DNA of 64,000 nt. Source: CAUZIZ01 sp965219005 (GTDB lineage: Bacteria > Acidobacteriota > UBA6911 > RPQK01 > JAJDTT01). Where the stretch lies: NCBI GenBank assembly GCA_965219005.1, contig CBDCMS010000003.1, positions 1,798,001 to 1,862,000 on the forward strand. The letters are read 5' to 3'. Shown in pieces: positions 53,180-63,041 of the stretch. Each line of letters starts with the position of its first letter. The stretch's first letter is position 1. The notes beneath the pieces are model-generated. The model searched no databases and had not been told where the DNA came from. It worked only from the letters and a program-made list of their open reading frames with translations. The position numbers were made by a program, and so were the translations under genes.

Positions 53180-55126
53180 CTACAGACCCGGGTTCGAGGT
53201 GGCGGCAAGGTCCTCCTCGGGATTTTCTGACCAGGCTTGCCATCGATGGATAACTGCCAGTTTGTTCTCGAGGAAGCCGCTTCGACAGGAGTGTCGCTGA
53301 ATCTTGGCGCTGGAAGTCTTGGGGATCGATCCGGATCGCACCAGGACAACCGCGTCCAGCTGTACCTCATGCTGGATTGCGACGTTTCTACGGGCAGCCT
53401 CAACCACCCCACCCCACTCCTGATGGAGACCCCGATTGACCTCGGCAACCACTACCAGTTTTTCACTTCCATCAACGTCGACGGCGAAGGCGGCAGAAGC
53501 CTGTGTGCGCAGCTGGTCAGCCGAGCTTTCGACCGTTTCCTCAATGTCCTCAGGATATCGGTTCACACCCCGAATGATGATGAGATCCTTGAGCCGACCC
53601 GTGATGAACAATTCCCCGTCCAGCACAAAACCCAGATCGCCGGTTCTCAGGAATCTTCGATTATCCTCGTCTGGCAATCGGGCACCAAAGATCTGCTCGG
53701 TTGCCTCAGACTTCTTCCAGTACCCTTGAGCAACGCTGGCGCCGCTAACCCAGATTTCGCCCAGGCGCGCCTCCTCCACCGGCCGGTTCGAGTCCGGGTC
53801 GACTATTCGCAATTCACCGCCGGGCAGAACCGTTCCACACCCGACCAGCTGTCGGGAGTACTCGGCTCCCTTCTCGAGCGGAACCACTCTGCGCTGCTCC
53901 AGCTCCTTCACATCGAAGGCACGAATTATCGGTCGATCCCGCTTCCCGGCTCCACTCACGATCAGTGTGGTCTCGGCCAAGCCGTAACAAGGATAGTGTG
54001 CTTCCGCCCGAAATCCGTAGGGGGCAAATCTGCGGGTAAAGTCATCAAGCGTATCGCTTCGAATCACTTCCCCGCCGTTGAAAGCCACTTCCCAGGAACT
54101 CAGGTCCAGTCCTCGACACTGCTCGGGCGTGATTTTTTCGTTGCACAAGGCATATGCAAAGTTTGGCCCGCCGCTAACCGTAACCTGGTAGTCGGTGATC
54201 GCCTGCAACCACCGAATCGGCCTCTGCAGAAAGGCAAGTGGGGACATAATGACATTGGGACGCCCGAGATAGAGCGGGGCAAGAACGCCCCCCAGCAGTC
54301 CCATGTCGTGATAAAGCGGTAGCCAGGTCATGCCACTTCCGCTCCGACTGAATTCAAACGCCTCAGTGATCAGGCCACAGTTGTGCATCAAGTTGGCGTG
54401 AGTCAGCACGACGCCCTTGGGGTTTCCAGTCGAGCCGGAGGTGTATTGGATCAGTGCCGATGTCTGGTCACGCGCCCTTGGCGGCTGCGAGTCAACCACC
54501 GGCTGGCAGAGGGACAACTCGTCAGTTGCCAGCCACGTGAGCTGATTCAGCTCGGGAGTCGCACTTAACCCGTCTTGAAGTCGATCGATTGCCTCCCGCA
54601 CGGTCAGGGCAAACCGGGCTTCGCAGTCCTGCGAGATAGACTGAACCCTCTCCGTGTTGCGATTGCGTCTGGGAAGATATGCTGGGACCGCGATGGCGCC
54701 GGCGTACAGACAACCTAGAAGCCCATAGAGGAAATCCACACCAGGCGGGTAAAGCAACAACACCGGCTCTCCAGCCAGGCCGCGAGAAGCCAGCTCCGCG
54801 CCGATCGCGCGAGCCCTTCGATCCAGCTCCCCGTAGGTGAGCTGAATCTCAGTGTCCAACCCGTCCCTCAGGAAGTAGAAGGCGATCGCCGTCGGTTGCT
54901 CCTCAGTCCAGTACTGGAGATGATCAACCAGGTTCGTGAGCGGTGGACGAAATGGGGCAAAGAGCTCTTCCAATGTGACTTGGGTCGGACTCCTCTGAAG
55001 GGCTGCGACCCCAGAACTCCTTGAATATTGATCCAACCTGTTTAATATCAATGTGTTGAAATCATGTTCCAGTGTACTTAAGGGCTCGGTCAACAATAAC
55101 TTCACATTCTGGCATCTCAGCTTCAC
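53180..55126 (-). CDS. Fatty acyl-AMP ligase (FAAL)
   Basis: A 648-residue adenylating enzyme. Motifs: ALIQYTSGSTGNPKGVVLTH (P-loop), WLPLYHDMGLLGGVLAPLY and GGEVIRSDTL, YGLAETTLIVSG, GEIWVSGASVAQGYW and FLRTGDLGFVLDGELFITGR. FAALs activate fatty acids to acyl-AMP for loading on the ACP of a PKS. The first about 35 residues (from ATG 55126) lie partly in MITE-like element 3, so the real start is uncertain; the family sequence begins near LVDHLQYWTEEQ. It follows the PKS, with 118 bases between, on the same strand. Confidence 0.93.
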   Translation of the reverse strand: MKLRCQNVKLLLTEPLSTLEHDFNTLILNRLDQYSRSSGVAALQRSPTQVTLEELFAPFRPPLTNLVDHLQYWTEEQPTAIAFYFLRDGLDTEIQLTYGELDRRARAIGAELASRGLAGEPVLLLYPPGVDFLYGLLGCLYAGAIAVPAYLPRRNRNTERVQSISQDCEARFALTVREAIDRLQDGLSATPELNQLTWLATDELSLCQPVVDSQPPRARDQTSALIQYTSGSTGNPKGVVLTHANLMHNCGLITEAFEFSRSGSGMTWLPLYHDMGLLGGVLAPLYLGRPNVIMSPLAFLQRPIRWLQAITDYQVTVSGGPNFAYALCNEKITPEQCRGLDLSSWEVAFNGGEVIRSDTLDDFTRRFAPYGFRAEAHYPCYGLAETTLIVSGAGKRDRPIIRAFDVKELEQRRVVPLEKGAEYSRQLVGCGTVLPGGELRIVDPDSNRPVEEARLGEIWVSGASVAQGYWKKSEATEQIFGARLPDEDNRRFLRTGDLGFVLDGELFITGRLKDLIIIRGVNRYPEDIEETVESSADQLRTQASAAFAVDVDGSEKLVVVAEVNRGLHQEWGGVVEAARRNVAIQHEVQLDAVVLVRSGSIPKTSSAKIQRHSCRSGFLENKLAVIHRWQAWSENPEEDLAATSNPGL

Positions 55127-55264
55127 CCCATCTTCGGCCGCTCCTCAATCGCGAAATCCTCAACGTAGGCCTGCCTACGCCTGCGGTTTCGCTCAATCGT
55201 TCGCGACCAAATCTGGTGCAAATCTGAGCACCAATTCTGCGAAGTTATTCTTGACCGAGCCCTT
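55080..55264. mobile_element. MITE-like element 3 between PKS and FAAL
   Basis: 185 bases with 24-base inverted ends (55080-55103 and 55241-55264, one mismatch) reading AAGGGCTCGGTCAA then AATAACTTC. The core contains a smaller palindrome, CGTAGGCCTGCCTACG, near 55170. The right end includes the TAA stop of the PKS; the left end lies in the FAAL frame. No coding capacity. No certain target duplication seen. Confidence 0.75.
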
Positions 55265-58200
55265 GGCCCAACACAAGTGCCGAAGATTGCTCCCTCGCAC
55301 CTGCTTCCTCGTTCGACTGGCCGCCGCGCTCGCCGGGTTGGTTCAGTTGGCTCAGTAGGCTCCTACTGAGCTCCGCGATCGTCTGTCCCTGCAGGATTTC
55401 GAGGAGAGAGAGGTGCATCCCGAGGGTTCCCTCCACCGTCCGCCGGAGCTCGACGGCCATCAGGGAATCCAGCCCAAACTCGGTGATCGCTTGGTGTGGA
55501 TCCAACGTCGAAGGGGACACCCCCAGAATTTTGGACAATTCATCGACGAGGCGAGACTGAAGGAGCTCGACTCGCTTGTCTGGTGGGACGGCCATCAGCG
55601 ATTCCACAGGGCTTAGGCCCCCCTCGCCCTGGGTTTCCGTTTGGTTGGGCACTAGATGCGACAGGGTCGAGGAAGCTCCTCCATTATGCTTGCACCAGCT
55701 AGCCCAATCGGCCCGAAAGAAACCGAGATGGCTCCGCTCCGTCATCATCACGCGCCCTAGAACCTGCAGGGCGAGCTTGGAACTCATCCCCGAGAACCCA
55801 AGCCTGCTCAGTGAATCCGCGATTTCCCTTTGACGCGACAGATACCCCACATCTGAAATCGCTCCCCAGTTGATCGCGAGCCCGGGCAACCCTTGGGCTC
55901 GCCGATAGTCGGCCAGGGCGTCGAGGAACACGTTGGCCGCGCAGTAGCTCCCTTGCCCCGGATTCCCTATCATCGCCGCCACCGAGGAGAACAGAACAAA
56001 GAAATCCAGCGGCCTATCCCGGGTCAGTCGGTGCAGATTCCAGGCTCCCTTGACCTTCGGGTCCATCACCCTCCTCAGCTTGGCCTGGTCCAACTGCAAG
56101 AGGATACTGCCTTCATAGAATGCGGCGGCATGGACGATTCCCTTGAGAGGCGGACCCATCTGGTCGATCTGAGACAGCAGTCCGTTAACCTGCTGAACGT
56201 CGCCGACGTCGGCTTGTGCCAGCTGGACTTCGGCCCCGCTCGATCTGAGACCAGCCAAGCTCCGTTCGGCGTCGGTTTGTGCGCCGTCGGTGAGGCTCGC
56301 TAGAACCAGATGACGGGCCCCACGCTCAACCATCCACCCGGCAACCTCCAATCCGAATCCGCGCGAGCCGCCCGTTATGAGATAGCTCGAGTCCGAAGAG
56401 AATCGCACTTGATCGCGAACTTTCTCGGTAACGCGACAGTGGGGGACCTTCATCGAGATTACGATCTTGCCGATATGCCTAGATTGCTGGATGTAGCGGA
56501 AGGCCTCGACGACTCTGGATACAGGGAAGACACGATAAGGGAGGGGACGAAGCTGGCCTTCCTCCAGCTGGCCTTTCAGTTGGTCGAAAAGGGATCTCGC
56601 CAACGACTGATCGCCCTGCCAGAGTTGGTCGAGATAGATAGCGAAGTAGGAGAGATTGTTGAGGAAGGGTTGCATGTCCAAGCGGCTGTTCTCGGCCATG
56701 TCCCTCCGGCTGATATCCAGGAAACGCCCGAACCGTCCAAGGACTCCGAGACTCTTTCGAAGGAAGTCGCCCGAAAGGCAGTTCAAGACCAGGTCTACAC
56801 CCTCTCCTTGGGTAGTTCCCATCACCTCTTCGGCAAAGCCCAGTGAGCGTGAATCCATCACATGCCGAATCCCCAGAGACCTCAGATAGGATCGCTTTTC
56901 ATCACTGCCAGCCGTAGCGAAGACTTCCCCTCCTTCATACTGGACGATCTGAATTGCCGCGAGGCCTACACCTCCAGCAGCACCATGAATCAGTACCCGT
57001 TCACCCTTCCTGAGACGTCCCAGATACTGGAGCGCATAGGAAGCCGTCAGGTATGCCACCGGCACCGAAGCTGCCTCTTCCAGACTCAGGTTCCGCGGTT
57101 TCTTGACTGCGAAGGCAGCTGGGATGCTGGCGTGGCGGCCAAAGCAATGACGACCGACAGCCATGACCTCATCTCCGACCTGAAAGCCTTCAACATCCTC
57201 TCCCAGGGTCACGACCACACCGGCACATTCAAGACCGAGCGCGCTGCCCGCATAGCCTCCGGCCAGCGCGTCATGCGGGAGAAGTCCCATGCTGATCATG
57301 AGATCCTTGAAATTGAGCCCCGCTGCCGCCACCTCGATCCCGATCTCCTTCGGTCCCGGTTCCGGTCGCTGCGTGTTCTTGAGAATCAGGTTGTCCAGGA
57401 GTCCGGGTCGAGTGGTCTCGAGGCGAAAAGAGGACTCGAGATCGGGCGGTGCGGTGTTCTCTAAAGGCACCCGCGCGATCCGATGGACGTAACGGAAGCC
57501 TTGACGCAATAAGACTTCCTGCTCGATCTCGGAATCCTCGCCTGAGTCCAGCTCCGCCAGAAGAGCTTCCAGATCGAGAGAGGAGACACCGTTCCTTCCG
57601 GAGGACAGATCGACAAGAGTCGGACGCAGCTCCGGGTGCTCGTTCATAAGCACCCGGCCAAGCCCCCAGATTGGCGCCTGAGAAAGAGAGATCGGAGAAT
57701 CGGCTGGACCGAGGGATTGCGCCCCGCAGGTGACGACCCAGAGATGAGGCAGCTTCTTCCATTCACTCTGAGCCAACGCCTGGACCAGACGAACAAGACT
57801 CAGGCAGCCCATGTTCGACATGGCGTCCGATGAAAACGGGGCATCTTCATCCAGGATCGGCTCATCCAGACTCCAGAGGTGCACGATACCTGGGGAGTTC
57901 TGAAACTCTGGGTTCAACTCGGCAAGAAGCCCCTCCCACCGCTCTTGGGCAGAGATTTCGAATCGTCCCGGGCCGAGACGCTTGAAGATTGGGCCCTGGT
58001 GAACCAGAACGACATCCTGATCTCTTTGAATAAGCTGCTCCTCCAATTGTTCTCCAAGGGCTCCCTGATCCGCCAGGATGATCCAACTTCGGCGCGGCTG
58101 GGAGCCCACTTCGGCGATTCCCTCGGACTTCCTGGAAAGCGAGGGACCCTGGGCCAGAATCAAGCTGTGTTGAGATGGAGTGGACCCTTCGAAGATGTTC

Positions 58201-61200
58201 GAGACTTCCCTAAAACCGGCCTCTTCCAAAGACTGACACCAGCCATGGGAATCGAGCATCGGGTGGTCTCTTCTGATCCCATCGTCTTCGAAATCCCACC
58301 AGTCCGGGGAGAGTCCGAAAACCAGATCGAACCAGACCTGCCGGCGGGGCTCGAGGACTAGCAGCATTCCCTGAGAGCGCAACAGTTTCTTCACGTTGGC
58401 GAGGGTAGCTCGCAGCCTCTGTGTCTGGTGTAAGGCGTGGGCCAGGATGATGAGGTCGAAAGACTGGAGTGACCAGCCCTGCTCTCGAGGATCTGTTTCG
58501 ATGTCCAGGGACTGGCAGTTGAGACAAGCGTCAGTCCTGAATCGCTGTTGGGCCCTTGCCAGAGCATCGTTTGAAGGATTGGACAGCACGTAATCAAAGC
58601 GATTCCTGGGCAAAGTAGGGAGAAGCCAGGATGTCACTTCTCCAATTCCCAACTGAATCTCCAATATCCGCAGCGTCTGATAAGAGGGAAGCCTTCGAAC
58701 AACTTCTTCCAATGTTGACTGCAAGACCTGGTTGCCAAACCGAAAGCTGGGACTGGTGTCGAAAAGCCCCTCCATCGAGCCGGTCGGCTGCTTGAAAGAA
58801 AGCGGAGGCTCCGAATCCAGATCGCCTTTGAGAGCTGTTGCCAACTGGGGCCCGGCCAGGCCCAACAGCGAGATCTCATGGTGATAGCTGGGTGCCGACT
58901 CCGCCAGATCCTTCCAGAGTTGCTCGGGTCGAGAGTTCGGCTCCCTGGTTACCCTCCAGCTGTCGCCAACATGGGTCAGGATTCCTTCTTCGCACAGTGA
59001 CTCGAGTAGGTGGACTAGTTGGCGCCGGCGCTCTTCCGCCACCCCTAACCTTTCGGCCAGGGCTTGAGTCGTCGCTCCCTCTCCCGGCCTCAAGTTCCAG
59101 CCCAGCGTCTCGAGTGCGCTGATCGTATAGGCTGCACAGAGTTTGTCCATCCTGGCCGAGATCTCTTCCTCAGATGAGAAATCGTCACTCCGAATAGCGA
59201 TGTTTTTCGCCCGATGCCGAACTGTCTCAGCTACACTCTCGCCCGAAGGCAAGCTGGCGGGAAACGACTGCACGCGATCGGAAGAGGCGGTAGGCTTCCA
59301 TTGAAACTGATAAAGCCAGTCCTTGCTGCTCTGTTCCCGGCCGAGTGATGATAATCGGTACTCGAGACCTTCCAACTTAGCCAAGAGCCGGCCTGATGGG
59401 TCGAGGATCGATAGATCGGCTTTGACGGTGTTAGCATCTCTCGAGATCAACCGGGCGTGGCCGAAGACCCGGTGCCCGGGACAATCGTAGAGTATGAACC
59501 GTTTGACACTGACAGGAAGGAAGGTTTCGCCCTCTCCAGGTGTCTCGGAGAAGTTGAGAAGCGCAAGGATGGCGTGACCACTTGAGTCTCCGATCAACGG
59601 ATGAAACCGGTAGGAGGACACTTCCTCATGCAGCTCAGGCGGCACGACTATCTCGCCCAGAGCTTCACGTTCGCTCAAGAAAACGCGATCTACGGATTGA
59701 AAACTGGGACCGAATTCGTAGCCGGCTCTCCGAAGAAGTTCGTAGAGATCTCCCTTCGAGAGTTCGCGTGGACATCTTTGTCGAATTTCTTCAATATCGA
59801 TGCGAGGCGGGGGCGAAGCCTCCAGCTTGGAAAGAATGGTGCGGCCCAGGAGAATGGGAGCGTCGGATTCGGACTCTGGAATTCGATAGGTAGTCATCGA
59901 AGAGTCGCTGGGGGAGTAGGCGAATCGCAGGATGGGGGTATCGTTATCGGATAGGATTACCGGTTTGAACAAGACGTAGTCTTCGAAAGAACAGGGTCCT
60001 GATCCGAGGATCTCGGCTGCAATTTCGAGACCTGCTTCAATGTATCCGGCGAGTGGAAAGACAGTTACTCCGTGGATGCGATGATCTTTGAGAGAGCCCA
60101 TTGTGACCAGGTCCAGCTCGCTCTCCCATTCGGGGTGTACTCCCTCCAGCCGCTTTTTCAGAAAAGGGTTACCGGTTGGATGTGAAGGAAAACGGGGCTG
60201 TACCCAATGGTGCTCACGCTGCCAGGGGTAGGAGGGAAGAGCAGTCAGTCGGCCGTCGGGAAACAGACCCTGCCAGTGCAGCTGAAGGCCCTCTGTGTAG
60301 AGAGCGCCCAGGCTGCTCAGCAGGGATTCTCGCTCTTTCTTCCCTCTTCGCAGTGAAGCCAACAGGCTAGCCTTCCTCGATCGGTCGGAGAGACATTCCA
60401 TCAGATAGGGTGAAAGGACGGGGTGGGGACCGATCTCCACAAAAATACGGTAGTCCTGCCCGATCAAGTAGTCGACGCTCTGTTTAAACTGGACGGGTCG
60501 TCTGACGTTGTCCCACCAGTATTCCGGCCCTAGTTCGGTACTCTGAAGTGGCTTGCCTGTCACGCTGGAGATGAACTCGATTGAGGGCTCTTGCGGACGC
60601 AGACCCTGGAGCGAAGCAAGAAGGTCCTCCTGAATCGGATCCATGCTGTGGCTGTGAAAGGCGTAGTCCAGCTCCAACTCCCGCCAGAATACCTTTCTGG
60701 ATTCCAAGGAGTGCCCCAGCTGCTGCAGGGCATCCGCATCTCCACTAACGGTGACTGACCTGGGGCTGTTGTGGCCCGCGATCCAGAGGCACCCGGCGTA
60801 AGGGGCTATCAACTCCTCAGCCTCCTCCAAAGCCAGACCAAGCGCAGCCATCCTGCCTTTTCCAGCCGTTCTCTGCTGGGTTCGGCTGCGGTGGTGAATG
60901 ACGCGAATGGCGTCCTCCAGAGTCAGAGCCTGGGCTGCATAAGCCGCCGCAACTTCACCCACACTGTGGCCGATCACCGCATCAGGCTGTACACCCCAAG
61001 AGCGCCATAGCCGCACCAGACCCAGCTGAAGGGCCAGCAGAGCTGGCTGGGCCACGTCGGTCCTATCCATCTTGCTTTCGGATTCGTCAGCTTGGAGCTC
61101 TCTGAGAACCGACCCGTAACCCAGTGCTCGGAAAACATCTTCGCAGCGTTGCAGGGTTTCACGGAAAGCCGGCTCCTCTTGCAGGAGCTGCCGACCCATC

Positions 61201-62990
61201 GCCCACCATTGAGGGCCATTGCCACAGAAAACGAAAGCCAGCTTGGGCCGATCGGGAGAGCAGTGGTTCACTGACAATCCGGAGCCAGGCTCCCCAGCCA
61301 GATAGTCACCTAATTCCTTCTGGAGTTCCAGTCGATCGGCCCCCACCACAGCCAGCCGGTGGGAATGGTGACTCCTGCGAATGCTCGCGCTAAAGCAGAG
61401 ATCGTACAGGGAGTAATCGTCTTCCCCGAGCCTGTCACGGTACTTCGCTACCAAGGCCTCCAGGGAATCGGAACTCTTCGCCGATAGGGTCAGTAGCTGG
61501 CTTTGCCCTGCGCGCGGGTCCGACCGGGCTATGTCGTCCAGGCGAACTTCTTTCAGGATGGCGTGAGCGTTTGTCCCTCCAAAACCAAAGGAGTTTACTC
61601 CGCCGATGACATCGACGCTGGGGTCAGGCCAGGGTCCTAACGTCGTTTGCACTTCGAGACCCAGTCGTTCGAACGGTATGTCCGGATTCGGGGTGTCGTA
61701 GTGCAAGCTGGGCGGAATCTGACGGTGCTTGATCGCCAGGCACAGCTTGATGAGTCCCGCGATTCCAGCTGCAGGTTCCAGATGACCGATGTTGGTCTTG
61801 ACCGACCCAATGCGCAGGTAGCTTCCCTTCTCTCGTCCTAAGCCAAGGGCGTTGCCCAGCGCCCGACATTCGAGGGGGTCTCCGACCCGGGTCCCGGTTC
61901 CATGAGCCTCGAGATACTGTACCTCGCGGGGTGATACTCCAGCCTTGGCACACACCTCACCAAGCAGCTCCTCCTGCGCCTGAGGGTTGGGCAAAGAAAG
62001 GCCACTGGTGTGCCCGTCCTGGTTTACCCCCGTGGCCAAGATGACGGCGTAGACGGGATCTCCATTCGCCGCGGCTTCAGATAAGGGCTTGAGAACCACG
62101 ATGCCGGCCCCTTCGCCCCGCACGAAGCCGTCCGCCTTGACATCAAAGGCACGGCATCGTCCGCTGGGGGAAATGATGCCGGCCTGGCAGAAAGCCACGG
62201 TGGTTTCTGGCGACAGAATGACATTGACACCGCCTACCAAGGCCATCATGGATTCATCGGCCCAGATACTCTGGCAAGCATTGTGTAGTGCCACCAGCGA
62301 CGACGAACAGGCGGTATCGATCACCTGGCTGGGACCCTTGAAGTCGAAGAAATGTGAGATTCGATTGGCCGCGATCGACAGCACCCCACCAGTAGCGGTG
62401 TAGGGGTTCATCTTCCTTGTGTCTGAATACTGGCGAAGCAGATAATCGTTAGCGCTGACACCTACGAAGACTCCGATTCTGCTACCAGCAAGTTCCTCCT
62501 GCACTTGACCTGCATCTTCGAGCGCCTCCCAGGCAGATTCCAGCAGTAGACGCTGCTGCGGATCCAGCCGGGAAGCCTCCCGGGGTGAGATGCCAAAGAA
62601 CGCCGCATCGAAGTGTTCCAGATCTTCCAGGAAGGCCCCTGACCTGGAATGCATCTTTCCCGGCCGCTGAAGCGTCGGGTGGTAATAGTCTCCCGTCTCC
62701 CACCGGTTGGGCGGAGCTTCGTCGACAGCATCCCCACCGCTGCGGAGCAGCCTCCAAAAAGACTCAGGGCTGGCTGCTCCACCCGGGAAGCGACAGCCCA
62801 TTCCAATAATTGCGATCGGTTCGGGCGGAGCAGGCTTGGTAGAAATCAAAGGAGTCCCCAGGTTGTCCCACCTTGCACTCAGCCTGGGCGTCTGACGGGA
62901 ATAACCAACAGATGGGAAGGTTGGCTCCAATCGCGACACCCCAAGCCGTCGGGCCGGTTCAGTGGGTTGACGGATCCGAGCGCAGAGCAT
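55245..62990 (-). CDS. Highly reducing type I polyketide synthase, KS-AT-DH-MT-ER-KR-ACP
   Basis: A 2581-residue single-module PKS. KS from about 57 (EPIAIIGMGCRFPGG) with Cys228 in DTACSSS, His363 in EAHGTGT and His403. AT with Ser676 in GHSVGE and YAFHSHSM at 776, which suggests malonyl use. DH has His970 in DHRIHGVTVFP. A methyltransferase-like region near 1500-1690 has ILEIQLGIGEVTSWL, degenerate versus the usual SAM motif. ER has LIHGAAGGVGLAAIQIV; KR has YLITGGSRGFGLEVAGWM; the ACP has FGLDSLMAVEL near the end. No thioesterase, so release probably depends on the AOS enzyme. Domain order matches the mono-modular PKS reported from sponge symbionts. The start is uncertain: ATG 62990 lacks a ribosome site, and an initiation nearer the KS is possible. 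Confidence 0.93.
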   Translation of the reverse strand: MLCARIRQPTEPARRLGVSRLEPTFPSVGYSRQTPRLSARWDNLGTPLISTKPAPPEPIAIIGMGCRFPGGAASPESFWRLLRSGGDAVDEAPPNRWETGDYYHPTLQRPGKMHSRSGAFLEDLEHFDAAFFGISPREASRLDPQQRLLLESAWEALEDAGQVQEELAGSRIGVFVGVSANDYLLRQYSDTRKMNPYTATGGVLSIAANRISHFFDFKGPSQVIDTACSSSLVALHNACQSIWADESMMALVGGVNVILSPETTVAFCQAGIISPSGRCRAFDVKADGFVRGEGAGIVVLKPLSEAAANGDPVYAVILATGVNQDGHTSGLSLPNPQAQEELLGEVCAKAGVSPREVQYLEAHGTGTRVGDPLECRALGNALGLGREKGSYLRIGSVKTNIGHLEPAAGIAGLIKLCLAIKHRQIPPSLHYDTPNPDIPFERLGLEVQTTLGPWPDPSVDVIGGVNSFGFGGTNAHAILKEVRLDDIARSDPRAGQSQLLTLSAKSSDSLEALVAKYRDRLGEDDYSLYDLCFSASIRRSHHSHRLAVVGADRLELQKELGDYLAGEPGSGLSVNHCSPDRPKLAFVFCGNGPQWWAMGRQLLQEEPAFRETLQRCEDVFRALGYGSVLRELQADESESKMDRTDVAQPALLALQLGLVRLWRSWGVQPDAVIGHSVGEVAAAYAAQALTLEDAIRVIHHRSRTQQRTAGKGRMAALGLALEEAEELIAPYAGCLWIAGHNSPRSVTVSGDADALQQLGHSLESRKVFWRELELDYAFHSHSMDPIQEDLLASLQGLRPQEPSIEFISSVTGKPLQSTELGPEYWWDNVRRPVQFKQSVDYLIGQDYRIFVEIGPHPVLSPYLMECLSDRSRKASLLASLRRGKKERESLLSSLGALYTEGLQLHWQGLFPDGRLTALPSYPWQREHHWVQPRFPSHPTGNPFLKKRLEGVHPEWESELDLVTMGSLKDHRIHGVTVFPLAGYIEAGLEIAAEILGSGPCSFEDYVLFKPVILSDNDTPILRFAYSPSDSSMTTYRIPESESDAPILLGRTILSKLEASPPPRIDIEEIRQRCPRELSKGDLYELLRRAGYEFGPSFQSVDRVFLSEREALGEIVVPPELHEEVSSYRFHPLIGDSSGHAILALLNFSETPGEGETFLPVSVKRFILYDCPGHRVFGHARLISRDANTVKADLSILDPSGRLLAKLEGLEYRLSSLGREQSSKDWLYQFQWKPTASSDRVQSFPASLPSGESVAETVRHRAKNIAIRSDDFSSEEEISARMDKLCAAYTISALETLGWNLRPGEGATTQALAERLGVAEERRRQLVHLLESLCEEGILTHVGDSWRVTREPNSRPEQLWKDLAESAPSYHHEISLLGLAGPQLATALKGDLDSEPPLSFKQPTGSMEGLFDTSPSFRFGNQVLQSTLEEVVRRLPSYQTLRILEIQLGIGEVTSWLLPTLPRNRFDYVLSNPSNDALARAQQRFRTDACLNCQSLDIETDPREQGWSLQSFDLIILAHALHQTQRLRATLANVKKLLRSQGMLLVLEPRRQVWFDLVFGLSPDWWDFEDDGIRRDHPMLDSHGWCQSLEEAGFREVSNIFEGSTPSQHSLILAQGPSLSRKSEGIAEVGSQPRRSWIILADQGALGEQLEEQLIQRDQDVVLVHQGPIFKRLGPGRFEISAQERWEGLLAELNPEFQNSPGIVHLWSLDEPILDEDAPFSSDAMSNMGCLSLVRLVQALAQSEWKKLPHLWVVTCGAQSLGPADSPISLSQAPIWGLGRVLMNEHPELRPTLVDLSSGRNGVSSLDLEALLAELDSGEDSEIEQEVLLRQGFRYVHRIARVPLENTAPPDLESSFRLETTRPGLLDNLILKNTQRPEPGPKEIGIEVAAAGLNFKDLMISMGLLPHDALAGGYAGSALGLECAGVVVTLGEDVEGFQVGDEVMAVGRHCFGRHASIPAAFAVKKPRNLSLEEAASVPVAYLTASYALQYLGRLRKGERVLIHGAAGGVGLAAIQIVQYEGGEVFATAGSDEKRSYLRSLGIRHVMDSRSLGFAEEVMGTTQGEGVDLVLNCLSGDFLRKSLGVLGRFGRFLDISRRDMAENSRLDMQPFLNNLSYFAIYLDQLWQGDQSLARSLFDQLKGQLEEGQLRPLPYRVFPVSRVVEAFRYIQQSRHIGKIVISMKVPHCRVTEKVRDQVRFSSDSSYLITGGSRGFGLEVAGWMVERGARHLVLASLTDGAQTDAERSLAGLRSSGAEVQLAQADVGDVQQVNGLLSQIDQMGPPLKGIVHAAAFYEGSILLQLDQAKLRRVMDPKVKGAWNLHRLTRDRPLDFFVLFSSVAAMIGNPGQGSYCAANVFLDALADYRRAQGLPGLAINWGAISDVGYLSRQREIADSLSRLGFSGMSSKLALQVLGRVMMTERSHLGFFRADWASWCKHNGGASSTLSHLVPNQTETQGEGGLSPVESLMAVPPDKRVELLQSRLVDELSKILGVSPSTLDPHQAITEFGLDSLMAVELRRTVEGTLGMHLSLLEILQGQTIAELSRSLLSQLNQPGERGGQSNEEAGAREQSSALVLGQGLGQE

Positions 62991-63041
62991 ATCAAAGAAA
63001 CAGGCGGCAGGTCAGTCCAGCGCCGTGCGAAAGAAGGGAGA

